Positions 53,651 through 62,197 of a stretch of DNA of 64,000 nucleotides are shown here, in pieces. The translations under genes were made by a program, and so were the position numbers. The notes under the pieces were generated by a model that had not been told where the DNA came from, did no database searches, and was given only the letters and a program-made list of their open reading frames with translations. Origin of the DNA: Asticcacaulis solisilvae (GTDB lineage: Bacteria > Pseudomonadota > Alphaproteobacteria > Caulobacterales > Caulobacteraceae). How positions within the stretch are numbered: the stretch's first letter is position 1; each line of letters opens with the position of its first letter. Location of the stretch: the NCBI RefSeq assembly GCF_017875235.1, contig NZ_JAGGMI010000001.1:612840-676839 (forward strand). The letters run 5' to 3'.

Positions 53651-54646
53651 ATGGACAAGTCAAACAGCGGCGTGTCGCGCCGTCAGATCGTCAGCGGCGC
53701 CGGCGTGGCCGCCGCGGCATCGGCAGCGCTGGCGGCGCCCGCCGTCGCGCAGGCACCCACAGCCCAGCCAGTCACTAATCCGACCGAAAAATATGCCAAG
53801 CCGCCATTCAAGAACCAGAAGCAGCCGTGGCCCGGCCTGGCCGGCAAGATGCAGCCCGTGCCGGACCATGGTGAAAAGACCTACAAGGGTTCCGGCCGCC
53901 TGCTGGGCCGCAAGGCGCTGATCACCGGCGGCGATTCCGGCATGGGCCGCGCAGCCGCCATTGCCTATGCCCGTGAAGGCGCCGACGTCGCCATCAACTA
54001 CCTGCCCGACGAAGAGGCCGATGCCCAGGAAGTCATTGCACTGATCAAGCAGGCTGGCCGAAAGGGCGTCGCCATTCCCGGCGACCTGCGCGACGAAGCC
54101 TTCTGCACATCGCTGGTGTCGAAGGCCGTCGCAGGCCTGGGCGGGCTCGACATCCTGGTCCTCAACGCCGCGCGCCAGCAAAGCAACGAGTCGATCCTGG
54201 ACATTTCGACGGAACAGTTCGACTGGACCATGAAAACCAACATCTACGCGCCGTTCTGGATCATCAAGGCAGCGCTGCCGAACCTCAAGCCCGGATCGGT
54301 CATCATCGGCACATCGTCGGAACAGGCCGAGGAGCCGTCGGGCAATCTCTACGACTATGCCCAGACCAAGGCGGCGACGACCAACTACGTCAAATCACTG
54401 GCCAAGCAGCTGGGGCCGAAGGGCATCCGCGTCAACGGCGTGGCGCCGGGACCGATCTGGACACCACTGCAGGTCACGGGCGGTCAGTCGCCGGACAAGC
54501 TGGTCAAGTTTGGTGAGAATACCGCCCTTGGCCGTCCCGGACAGCCGGCGGAACTGGCATCGATCTATGTCCAGCTGGCGGCGACCGACGCCACCTATAC
54601 GACAGGCGCGATCTATGGCGCCATGGGTGGCGGCAAGATAGGCTAA
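53651..54646 (+). CDS. Tat-signal short-chain dehydrogenase/reductase
   Basis: 331 residues. The N-terminus carries a twin-arginine signal (SRRQIVSGAGVAAAA, Arg10-Arg11) before a full SDR domain. The NAD(P) motif is ITGGDSGMGRA, catalytic Ser in GTSSEQAE and the Tyr-Lys pair in YDYAQTKAA. RVNGVAPGPIWTPLQ is typical of the YghA/YhdF-like group. An exported SDR is unusual, since NAD(P)H is cytoplasmic, but this group is often annotated with a Tat signal. The substrate is unknown. Its stop overlaps that of the convergent cyclophilin gene. Confidence 0.85.
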   Translation: MDKSNSGVSRRQIVSGAGVAAAASAALAAPAVAQAPTAQPVTNPTEKYAKPPFKNQKQPWPGLAGKMQPVPDHGEKTYKGSGRLLGRKALITGGDSGMGRAAAIAYAREGADVAINYLPDEEADAQEVIALIKQAGRKGVAIPGDLRDEAFCTSLVSKAVAGLGGLDILVLNAARQQSNESILDISTEQFDWTMKTNIYAPFWIIKAALPNLKPGSVIIGTSSEQAEEPSGNLYDYAQTKAATTNYVKSLAKQLGPKGIRVNGVAPGPIWTPLQVTGGQSPDKLVKFGENTALGRPGQPAELASIYVQLAATDATYTTGAIYGAMGGGKIG

Positions 54647-55248
54647 ACCCTGCGCGTCTTCACGATCGGCACCTTGGGCGCCAGCATCTGGCCCTGCATG
54701 GCGCCGACGCCTTCGGTCGCCGACACTGGCGCATTGAGAATGGCGCGGACCACATCCATGCCTTCGACGACCTTGCCAAAGGCGGCGAAACCCAGCTTGT
54801 CGTCGGTGCCGTCCGGCCCGGCGTCAAGGAACGTCATATCGCCGACGCAAATAAAGAAGTCGCCCTTGCCGGAGCCCGCCGCCGCCCCGCGTACCAGCGA
54901 AATCGTGCCGTCGGTGTGCGAAAGGCCCGTCTGGCTGGTCGGTTCGTGGGCCACGGGCGCAAGCGCGCGCCGGCTATCACCGCCCTGGACGAGGCCGCGA
55001 TCGTTCGGGCTTTTCATGGCGCGATAAAAGACGCTGGCATCAAGCTTCTTACTGTCGACATAGCGCAGGAAGTTGGCGGTCGTCAGCGGCGCGCGGCCGG
55101 CGTCGAGATCGAGGACAATGTCGCCCAGGCCGGTCGTCATGCGAATGCGCACCAGCTTTTCGGCTGGCGTCTCTCGCGCCTGAACCTTGCCGCCCAGTGC
55201 CGCCACGCCTGCCAGTGCCAGGCTGCCCGCCAGAAAATTCCGTCTCAT
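54643..55248 (-). CDS. Exported cyclophilin-type peptidyl-prolyl isomerase
   Basis: 201 residues with a signal that carries a twin arginine (MRRNFLAGSLALAG), so it may use Tat or Sec. The cyclophilin domain is seen in MTTGLGDIVLDLDAGRAPLTTANFLRYVD, the GGDSRR region and GKGDFFICVGD. KLGFAAFGKVVEGMDVV is the family end. Some active-site residues of the classical PPIase (FHR, QGGD) are changed (FYRAMKS, VQGGDS), so activity should not be assumed. It folds envelope proteins if active. It is convergent with the SDR. Confidence 0.82.
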   Translation of the reverse strand: MRRNFLAGSLALAGVAALGGKVQARETPAEKLVRIRMTTGLGDIVLDLDAGRAPLTTANFLRYVDSKKLDASVFYRAMKSPNDRGLVQGGDSRRALAPVAHEPTSQTGLSHTDGTISLVRGAAAGSGKGDFFICVGDMTFLDAGPDGTDDKLGFAAFGKVVEGMDVVRAILNAPVSATEGVGAMQGQMLAPKVPIVKTRRV

Positions 55249-55345
55249 GCGCGTCTCCTCTTGGCCGCACTATCGGATGTTCCAAGTCTGATCGCAAGTG
55301 CATTTTGTTCTTGATTTGTTCCGGTCGAGATTTTAGCCTTGCGCC

Positions 55346-56469
55346 ATGCCCAAGGCCGTCACCCACCATCCCGAAGTCAACGACGACAATGCCGTCCTCA
55401 AGCGCACACACAAGGGGCGCGGCGCGGCGTCAAACCGGCCGAGCCAGCGCTTCCATGCCGCCGACAGATACGATGTGCACGACGGCTGGGACGATGGCTG
55501 GACGCACGAGGACCGGCGGCAGCTTGAACGGCGCAAGACGACCTTAAGCATCGACACGGCGCGCAGCATCATCAGCCGCAACACCTCGCCTGATGTCGGT
55601 TTCAGCCAGTCGATCAATCGTACAGGGGTTGCGAACATGGCTGCATCTACTGTTTCGCCCGGCCGAGCCACGCGTTCCTCGACCTGTCGCCAGGGCTCGA
55701 CTTCGAAACACGCATCTTCCGCAAGCCCGATGCTGCGAAATTGCTGCGCGAAGAACTGATGGCGCCGAAGTACAAGGCCGCGCCCATGGTGCTGGGCATC
55801 AATACCGATGCCTACCAGCCGGTCGAGCGCACCGAAAAGATCACCCGGTCGTGCCTCGAAGTCCTGCTCGACCTGCGCCATCCGATCAGCCTGATCACCA
55901 AGTCGGCCCTGATCCTGCGCGACCTCGATCTGCTGGTGCCGATGGCCGCCATGAAGCTTGTCAGCGTCACCCTGTCGGTCACCACGCTCGATCGCGACAT
56001 CGCGCGTGTCATGGAGCCGCGCGCCGCCACGCCCCAGCGCCGCATCGACACCATTCGCGCCGTTAATGCGGCCGGCGTGCCCGTGGGCGTGCTGGCGGCG
56101 CCGCTGGTTCCCGGCCTGACCTGCCACGAACTGGAAAACATACTGAAAGCCGCCGCCGAGGCCGGCGCCGGACGCGCCGGCTACACGCTGGTTCGCCTGC
56201 CGTATGAAATCAAGATCCTGTTCGAGGAATGGCTGCGCGAGCACTTTCCCGATCGGGCGCAAAAGGTGCTCAACCACATCCGCGAGATTCGCGGCGGCAA
56301 GCTCAACGACTCGGCGTTCGGCCAGCGCATGAGCGGCACCGGCGTCCACGCCGCCCTGATCGCCAAACGCTTCGACGTCGCCGTGCGCAAGTATGGCCTC
56401 GACCAGTGGACTTTTGAGAAGGATTTCAGCCTGTTTCGCGGCGGCGACCGCCAGCTGTCACTCTTCTGA
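55346..56469 (+). pseudogene. PA0069-family radical SAM gene with a one-base deletion
   Basis: Homologous to the PA0069-type radical SAM proteins. The first frame reads PKAVTHHPEVNDDNA ... SPDVGFSQSIN, then shifts. The other frame continues YRGCEHGCIYCFARPS, the CxxxCxxC iron-sulfur motif, and runs to the TGA at 56469. The break is at 55618-55620: AATCGTACAGG should be AATCCGTACAGG for SINPYRGC, so a single C is missing. With it restored the gene would be 374 codons, 1125 bp, in frame end to end. It is either a real inactivating mutation or a sequencing error. Confidence 0.85.
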
Positions 56470-57321
56470 GTCGGGCGCGTACGGGACCGGCTTGAGGCCA
56501 AGAAACGTCCAGTAACGCACATAGGCGCCGTCGCGCGTCAGCGTATTGTGCTCCGAACCCGGCATGCGGATAAAGGTCTTGGGCTGATTGGCCAGGGCAA
56601 ACAGCCGCTCGCCGTGATGGAACGGGACCACAGTGTCGCGATCGCCATGGATGATCAGCAGCGGCATGTGGACGTCCTTGATGCGTTCATGGCTGCGGAA
56701 CTGATCCTTCATCAGCCATGACACCGGCACGAAGGGATAGCGTTCGGACGCCACGTCGACCGTGGCGGTAAACGGCGCTTCCAGGATAAGCGCGCGCGCC
56801 GGGCGCTGGGTCGCCACATAGGTCGCGACACCCGTGCCCAGCGAATGGCCGTGGATGACGATGTCCTCAGGCTTGTAACCCTGCGCCTTCAGCCAGTCAT
56901 AGGCCGCCACGCCGTCGGTGAACAGGCCCTGTTCGGTGGGCTTGCCGGTCGAGTTGGAATAGCCGCGATAGGAGACCGCCAGGTAGCCGACGCCTTGCTT
57001 GTGCATACGGATATAGCGCCATTTGCCCAGGTCGAGCGTGCCGCCCTGGCCGTGAAAGAACAGGAAGACCGGCTGTCCCGGTTGCGGCGGCTCGAACCAT
57101 GCATTCAGCTTTTCGCCGTCCGGGGTAAGGAGCGTAACTTCCTTTATCGGCAATCCGCCAGTGTCGCGCGTCGCCGGCACCGGCTTGATTGTATAGAGGA
57201 TGTTGCGCTGGTTGACATAGAGATAGCCGACCGCCGCCAGGTAGGCGATGGCGAAGACGGCGGCCAGAACGCCCAGCGCCATCGTCAGACGGCGCACGAA
57301 AATATTGCCCCTGGCAGCCAT
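56458..57321 (-). CDS. Alpha/beta hydrolase, membrane-anchored
   Basis: 287 residues. One helix near the N-terminus (about 13-36) anchors it. The hydrolase core has HGQGGTLDLGKW (oxyanion region), the nucleophile elbow IHGHSLGTGVA with the serine, HGDRDTVVPFHHG holding the aspartate, and GSEHNTL with the histidine. The closest familiar relatives are BEM46/YpfH-type hydrolases, and the substrate is not determined. Its 3' end overlaps the radical SAM gene by 12 bp in convergent orientation. Confidence 0.88.
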   Translation of the reverse strand: MAARGNIFVRRLTMALGVLAAVFAIAYLAAVGYLYVNQRNILYTIKPVPATRDTGGLPIKEVTLLTPDGEKLNAWFEPPQPGQPVFLFFHGQGGTLDLGKWRYIRMHKQGVGYLAVSYRGYSNSTGKPTEQGLFTDGVAAYDWLKAQGYKPEDIVIHGHSLGTGVATYVATQRPARALILEAPFTATVDVASERYPFVPVSWLMKDQFRSHERIKDVHMPLLIIHGDRDTVVPFHHGERLFALANQPKTFIRMPGSEHNTLTRDGAYVRYWTFLGLKPVPYAPDSEE

Positions 57322-57474
57322 TCTTACCCTCCCCGCATCGCGATTTCCCTTCTGTAGCAGAGGTTTGTGACGGCGAAAACCACGACATCGTCAAACCAGT
57401 TTACAAAACAAACTAGTTGGCGTATATCGTCGTTATCGGACGTGATGTCCGTCATGGAAACAGGAGAGACCGCC

Positions 57475-58698
57475 ATGACCACTTCAGTTGAGAGTACAGG
57501 AGGGCGCTGGCACGACCTCGACGCCGTCCGCGCATTTGCCCTGTTGCTGGGCATCGCATTTCACGGCGTCATGTCGTTCATGGAGCCGCGTTTCTGGATC
57601 GTCGGCGACGCCGTCACCGACCCCGGCGCCAACCTGGCCTTCTACGTCATCCATATCTTCCGGATGACGACCTTCTTTGTCCTGGCCGGCTTCTTCGCCC
57701 GCCTGCTGCTGCAAAAGCGCGACGGCAATGTCGGCGCCTTCCTTGGCAATCGCTTGAAGCGCGTCGGCATTCCGCTGGTCGCCTTCTGGCCGGTCGTCTT
57801 CGTGGCCATCGTCGCCATCATGATTGTCGCCAATATGCCGGCGCCGGGCACACCCGCAGCCGCAGCCCCGCCCCCACCGCCGCCGGGCTTTACGCTCCAG
57901 ACCTTTCCGCTGACCCACCTGTGGTTCCTTTATGTCCTGCTGCTGCTCTACGCCGGCGCGGCGGTCGTCAAGATCGTCACCGACGTCACCCGCATCGGCG
58001 CGCCACTTGGCCGGATGCTCGACAAATTGACGGGTATGCTGACCAAGGCCGACTTCATCATCCCGGTCCTGGCCCTGCCGCTCTTCGCCGCCTTCTACTT
58101 CAATGACGCCTGGAACATGTGGCTGGGCATATTGACACCGGATACGGGCCTGTTTCCCAACACTATGGCGGTCGCCGGCTACACCACCGCCTTTACGTTC
58201 GGCTGGTGGCTGCACCGCCGCGCCGACCTGCTCGATCACCTGGCCAGCCGCACCTGGCTCTACGGTATCGCCGCGGCTGTCGGCACCTGGGGTTGCCTGA
58301 CCCTGAACGGCGGCTCGGCGCCGACCGCCGAACTGGTCAAGGGTTCGGACCATGCCCTCTACTGCATCGCCTATCCCATGACTGCCTGGTCTTACGCCTT
58401 CTTCCTGATCGGCGGCGCGCGCATCCTGCTCAAAAACGAGAGTCCGCTGGTCCGTTACCTGTCGGATGCCTCCTACTGGATCTACATCGTCCACATCCCT
58501 CTGGTCCTGCTGTTCCAGTACCTGGTGAAGGACTATGACTGGCACATCGCCGCCAAGGTCGCCATTGTCCTGTTCGGCACGCTGTTGACCGGTCTGTTGA
58601 GCTACAGCCTGATCGTGCGCTACACTTTCATCGGCACGATTCTCAACGGCCGACGCCGCCGGAAAAAGACGCCGTCCGGCACCCTTCAGGAAGCCTGA
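57475..58698 (+). CDS. Acyltransferase 3 / OpgC-like membrane protein
   Basis: 407 residues with about ten membrane helices. It opens RWHDLDAVRAFALLLGIAFHGVMSFMEP, the acyltransferase-3 hallmark whose His is catalytic. A proline-rich insertion (PAAAAPPPPPPG) sits in an external loop near residue 150. RYLSDASYWIYIVHIPLVLLFQYL is the other conserved motif. Members such as OpgC add succinyl or acetyl groups to glucans. The acceptor is unknown. It starts at ATG 57475 with AGGAGA upstream and begins a four-gene operon. Confidence 0.88.
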   Translation: MTTSVESTGGRWHDLDAVRAFALLLGIAFHGVMSFMEPRFWIVGDAVTDPGANLAFYVIHIFRMTTFFVLAGFFARLLLQKRDGNVGAFLGNRLKRVGIPLVAFWPVVFVAIVAIMIVANMPAPGTPAAAAPPPPPPGFTLQTFPLTHLWFLYVLLLLYAGAAVVKIVTDVTRIGAPLGRMLDKLTGMLTKADFIIPVLALPLFAAFYFNDAWNMWLGILTPDTGLFPNTMAVAGYTTAFTFGWWLHRRADLLDHLASRTWLYGIAAAVGTWGCLTLNGGSAPTAELVKGSDHALYCIAYPMTAWSYAFFLIGGARILLKNESPLVRYLSDASYWIYIVHIPLVLLFQYLVKDYDWHIAAKVAIVLFGTLLTGLLSYSLIVRYTFIGTILNGRRRRKKTPSGTLQEA

Positions 58699-58775
58699 TG
58701 GTCCCTCCGGCTCTCTATCGCCAAAGCGCCTGCGTCGATTTCGACGCGGGCGCTTCCCACAGGAAGACGACGCGC

Positions 58776-59402
58776 ATGAACGCCGAAGCCGAAAACGCCC
58801 AGAAGGACTTGGCCTTTCTCAAGGCCCTGGTCAACGAAGGCCCGAAGGCCCAGGCGACTGCCGGGCACGTCTTCATGGTCGCGGGCGTCTGCTATGGTCT
58901 GCAATGCGTGCTCTACTGGCTGCAGATCACCTTCAATCTGGCCTGGCCGCCGCTGGTCTTCCTGCTCGTGGGCTTCGGTCCCGTGGTTATTTTTACCGGC
59001 TTTATCGTCTGGATGCTGTGGCGTGGCCGCAAGGACAGCCAGCACGGCGTGGCGACGCGCGCCATGAATGCCGCGTTTGGCGGCGCGGGGCTGGCCAATC
59101 TCGCCATGTGCGTCGTCTTCGGCTACGTCTCGTCTAGTGAGAAGAACTTCCTGATCTGGCTGCTCTATCCGCCGGTGACCGCGGCCCTGCAGGGCGCCTG
59201 CTGGTATGTCGCCTATATGATCCGCAAGAAGCTATGGCTGGGCGCCGTGTCCGCCGGCTGGTTCGCCACCGCCATGGCGCTCGGCTTCCTCATTCGCGAC
59301 ACTGCCAATTACCTTCTGCTGTTGGGTGTCGCACTGTTTGTTCTGATGGTCGCGCCGGGCTATGCGATGACGCGCCAGGGGGACCGTCATGGACATCAAT
59401 GA
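58776..59402 (+). CDS. Duplicated membrane protein A
   Basis: 208 residues starting MNAEAENAQKDLAFLKALVNEGPKAQ. Five or six hydrophobic helices follow, with TRAMNAAFGGAGLANLAM in one loop and the KKLWLGAVSAGWFAT block near residue 170. It is closely similar along its length to the next gene. No domain is recognised. The 3' end overlaps the next start by 14 bp. Its own start is 77 bp after the acyltransferase stop. Confidence 0.78.
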   Translation: MNAEAENAQKDLAFLKALVNEGPKAQATAGHVFMVAGVCYGLQCVLYWLQITFNLAWPPLVFLLVGFGPVVIFTGFIVWMLWRGRKDSQHGVATRAMNAAFGGAGLANLAMCVVFGYVSSSEKNFLIWLLYPPVTAALQGACWYVAYMIRKKLWLGAVSAGWFATAMALGFLIRDTANYLLLLGVALFVLMVAPGYAMTRQGDRHGHQ

Positions 59403-60000
59403 AACCCAAAAGGACCTGGCCTTCCTGAAAGGCCTCGTCAACGAAGGCCCCAAGGCGCAAAGATCGGCGGGCGAACTGTTCCTGGTCGGGGGCGTGGTCT
59501 ACGGGCTGCAGTGCCTGACGAATGCCGTGCCGCTGCTTATGAAACTTGAGCTGCCGTCACTTTTCTATCTCGTCAATGGCATCCTGCCCACCGTCGTTTT
59601 CGTCGGCTGGATCATCTGGCTGGCGTGGCGCAACCGCCACGACAAGATGCAGGGCGTCGCGACGCGCGCCATGAACGCAGCCTTCAGCAGCGCCGGCCTC
59701 GCCAATCTCAGCATGTGCGTCGCCATCGGCTGGGTGTCGATCACCGAGAACAACTTTCTGATCTGGCTGTTGTACCCTGCCGTCGTCGCGGCCTTGCAGG
59801 GCGCATGCTGGTATGTTGCCTACATGATTCGTAAGAAACTTTGGCTGGGCGCCGTCTCTGCCGGCTGGTTCGCCACCTCGATAGCCCTGGGCTTCCTCAT
59901 CCGCGATACCGGCAGCTACCTGCTGGTGTTCACGGCCGCCATGTTCGTTCTGATGGCCGCGCCCGGCTATGTCATGATGCAGCACAGTAAGGCCGACTGA
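59389..60000 (+). CDS. Duplicated membrane protein B
   Basis: 203 residues, aligned with the previous gene almost from end to end: QKDLAFLKGLVNEGPKAQRS at the start, ATRAMNAAFSSAGLANLSM in the middle, and the KKLWLGAVSAGWFAT block later. The cytoplasmic start and the last two helices are the best conserved parts. This is a tandem duplication. The start lies inside the end of copy A, and the winged-helix gene starts 2 bp after its stop, so all three are coupled. Confidence 0.8.
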   Translation: MDINETQKDLAFLKGLVNEGPKAQRSAGELFLVGGVVYGLQCLTNAVPLLMKLELPSLFYLVNGILPTVVFVGWIIWLAWRNRHDKMQGVATRAMNAAFSSAGLANLSMCVAIGWVSITENNFLIWLLYPAVVAALQGACWYVAYMIRKKLWLGAVSAGWFATSIALGFLIRDTGSYLLVFTAAMFVLMAAPGYVMMQHSKAD

Positions 60001-60002
60001 CC

Positions 60003-60302
60003 ATGGCCGCGTTCGACATCAATCGCCTGGACGACGCCATCCACGGCCGCATGCGGCTGGGGATCATGGCGTATCTGGCGGATGCCGAAGCGGCCGATTT
60101 CAACGAGTTGAAGGACCTGCTCGACGCGACACAGGGCAATTTGTCGGTCCACCTGCGCAAGCTGGAGGACGCGGGCTATATCGAGATCGTCAAGAGCTTT
60201 CAGGGCCGCAAGCCGCTGACACGCGCGCAAATCACCCCGGCCGGGCGCAAGGCTTTCGCCGACTATCTGGAAGCTCTGTCGAAGCTGGTGGAAAAGCGCT
60301 GA
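60003..60302 (+). CDS. Winged-helix transcriptional regulator
   Basis: 99 residues with a winged-helix fold of the HTH_34 / ArsR-like sort: AIHGRMRLGIMAYLADAEAADFNELKDLLDATQGNLSVHLRKLEDAGYIEIVK, then RKPLTRAQITPAGRKAFADYLEAL. No metal-binding cysteines are seen. Regulators of this type commonly sit beside membrane genes whose expression they control. It is the last gene of the operon, followed by a strong terminator. Confidence 0.88.
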   Translation: MAAFDINRLDDAIHGRMRLGIMAYLADAEAADFNELKDLLDATQGNLSVHLRKLEDAGYIEIVKSFQGRKPLTRAQITPAGRKAFADYLEALSKLVEKR

Positions 60303-60319
60303 CGCCGCGCAGCAAAGTC

Positions 60320-60355
60320 GCGTCAGGTCTGATCATGCCAGACCTGGCGCTTTTT
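60320..60355 (+). terminator. Rho-independent terminator after the winged-helix gene
   Basis: GCGTCAGGTCTG (60320-60331) and CAGACCTGGCGC (60339-60350) pair with one wobble, and TTTTTATT follows. It ends the operon that begins at 57475. Confidence 0.92.
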
Positions 60356-60374
60356 ATTCCAGATGTGTGGAATA

Positions 60375-60536
60375 TCAGCCAAACAGCGGCGGATGCGTGG
60401 CGGCGAATACGAGCATGGCCAACACCATCCAAAAGACCGACGCGAACGAGAAGGCATAGACCCAACCCATGGGGTTGCTGAGGGTCATGGTTTGGACTTC
60501 TTGCACGGACACAGACACGGCAGGTGATGGTTTCAT
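60375..60536 (-). CDS. Small single-helix membrane protein (53 aa)
   Basis: A 53-residue frame starting MKPSPAVSVSVQEVQTMT, with a hydrophobic helix (WVYAFSFASVFWMVLAMLVF, residues 25-44) and ending THPPLFG. The composition, with one clean helix and a short polar tail, is that of a real small membrane protein, but no family is recognised. The frame is too short to be decisive. A start at MTLSNPMGW is also possible. Confidence 0.5.
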   Translation of the reverse strand: MKPSPAVSVSVQEVQTMTLSNPMGWVYAFSFASVFWMVLAMLVFAATHPPLFG

Positions 60537-61212
60537 TAGACTCAACGCCCCTTTACTAACGGTGAAGACGTACCTTTTATATGTCTCACCAAACTGGAAT
60601 TCGCTTCCTCGTTGAAAAGCCTACATCGCAAACGTTTTCGACGCAAGTGTCGATTTCTTTATTTCGCGGTATTCCGCTCCATATGCGGTCTTAATCCCGG
60701 AATGTGGCCACAACATGATGTGTTTGCGATGTCCACTGCGTCCAAGCCGGGTCTGAAAATCCTTCCGACCGTCAGTTGCCGGATGGGATCAAACACCACT
60801 CATACCTTTGAATTAAAAGAAAATATTTTTCGCGCGCGTATCGCGACCTTGCGTCGCGAACCTGTCCTTTGCCAGCGATTTCTCCGCCCGAATGAAACGC
60901 TGCAATGTCGAAAGAACCATCGGTTCCAGCCGCCTCATGGACGTTATTTAGGGCGATAAAAAGCCGATACCGGATGATCTGTATACGTACAGCAAACGCA
61001 TAAAGCCGATAAAAATGACAGCGGTCGCCAAAAAAGCGCGCCGGTTCAGCCACCCGATTCTTTGCGGTGCGGAAAAATTTGACGTTCCCGACAAATGTAA
61101 CAACACGGTGAAGTGCGCCCACGCCCAACCTAGGGCCATCGACTCAGGATCAAATCATTGTTCAATGCGGCCGACCTTGCTAAAGGGAGCAGACATTTTC
61201 ATATGGTACACA
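60537..61212. other. 676-bp low-GC gap with no convincing gene
   Basis: The stretch is more AT-rich than the rest of the window. Open frames in it (60612-60959 plus, 60772-61128 minus) have no domain, ribosome site or typical codon use, so I did not call them. Weak hairpins such as CGCGAC/GTCGCG occur near 60842. It must hold the kdsD promoter, but I could not place it. Confidence 0.5.
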
Positions 61213-62196
61213 ATGCGTTCCATACCCAAGCCATCTCCTGACACCCACGCCGACATCCTGGCCACCGGCGCGCGCGTGCTGCGCACCGAAGGCGAGGCCC
61301 TGCTGGCCTTCGCGCGAGGCCTGCCCGACAGCTTTGCCGACGCGGTCGAAACCATCCTGGCGTCCAACGGCCGCATCATCCTGTCCGGCATGGGCAAGTC
61401 CGGCCACATCGCGCGCAAGATCGCCGCGACCCTGGCCTCGACCGGCACGCCAGCCTATTTCGTCCATCCGGCCGAAGCGTCACATGGCGACCTCGGCATG
61501 GTCACGCCGGACGATGTCTGCATCGTCCTCAGCAATTCCGGCGAGACGTCCGAGCTCAGCGACATCATCGCCCATACGCGCCGCTTCAAGATTCCCCTGA
61601 TCGGCGTCGCGTCGCGCCCGGGCTCAACCCTGCTCAAGGCCGCCGACATCGCCCTGACCTTGCCGAATGCGCCGGAAGCCTGCTCGATCGGCATGGCGCC
61701 GACGACCTCGACGACCATGACCCTGGCGCTGGGCGATGCCCTGGCCGTCGCCGTCATGGAAAGGCGCGGCTTCCAGCCGCTCGACTTCAAGGTCTTTCAT
61801 CCTGGCGGCAAGCTGGGCGCGCAATTACTGCTGGTCAGCGCCCTGATGCACACCGGCGATGCCCTGCCTCTGACGCCCGAACAGACGCCGATGAGCGACA
61901 CGTTATTAGTAATGACCGCCAAAAGCTTCGGCGTCGTCGGCATTACCGATGCAGCGGGCACACTGACGGGTATCATCACTGACGGCGACCTGCGCCGCAA
62001 CATGACTGGCCTGATGGAAAAGACGGCCGTGGACGTCATGCACAAGGGGCCCTTGACCATCACGCCCGACGCCTTGGCCGCGGAGGCACTCGGCATCATG
62101 AATGCGCGCAAGATCACCTGTCTCTTTGTGGTCGAAGGCGACACGCCCGTCGGTCTGATCCATATCCACGACTGCCTGCGCGCCGGAGTGCAATAG
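61213..62196 (+). CDS. kdsD: Arabinose-5-phosphate isomerase (KpsF/KdsD)
   Basis: Makes D-arabinose 5-phosphate from ribulose 5-phosphate, the start of Kdo synthesis. The 327-residue protein has an SIS domain, with ILSGMGKSGHIARKIAATLASTGTPAYFVHPAEASHGDLGM and LSNSGETSEL, then two CBS domains (about residues 205-327, with GVVGITDAAGTLTGIITDGDLRRN). PLDFKVFHPGGKLG is the family bridge. I chose ATG 61213 (MRSIPKPS). Other codons upstream lie in the low-GC gap. It leads the kdsD-kdsB-kdsA operon. Confidence 0.93.
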   Translation: MRSIPKPSPDTHADILATGARVLRTEGEALLAFARGLPDSFADAVETILASNGRIILSGMGKSGHIARKIAATLASTGTPAYFVHPAEASHGDLGMVTPDDVCIVLSNSGETSELSDIIAHTRRFKIPLIGVASRPGSTLLKAADIALTLPNAPEACSIGMAPTTSTTMTLALGDALAVAVMERRGFQPLDFKVFHPGGKLGAQLLLVSALMHTGDALPLTPEQTPMSDTLLVMTAKSFGVVGITDAAGTLTGIITDGDLRRNMTGLMEKTAVDVMHKGPLTITPDALAAEALGIMNARKITCLFVVEGDTPVGLIHIHDCLRAGVQ

Positions 62197-62197
62197 C

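Noticed and set aside
60612..60959. Possible 115-residue protein in the low-GC gap
   Set aside because: No ribosome site, no domain and odd composition. The opposite-strand frame at 60772-61128 is no better.
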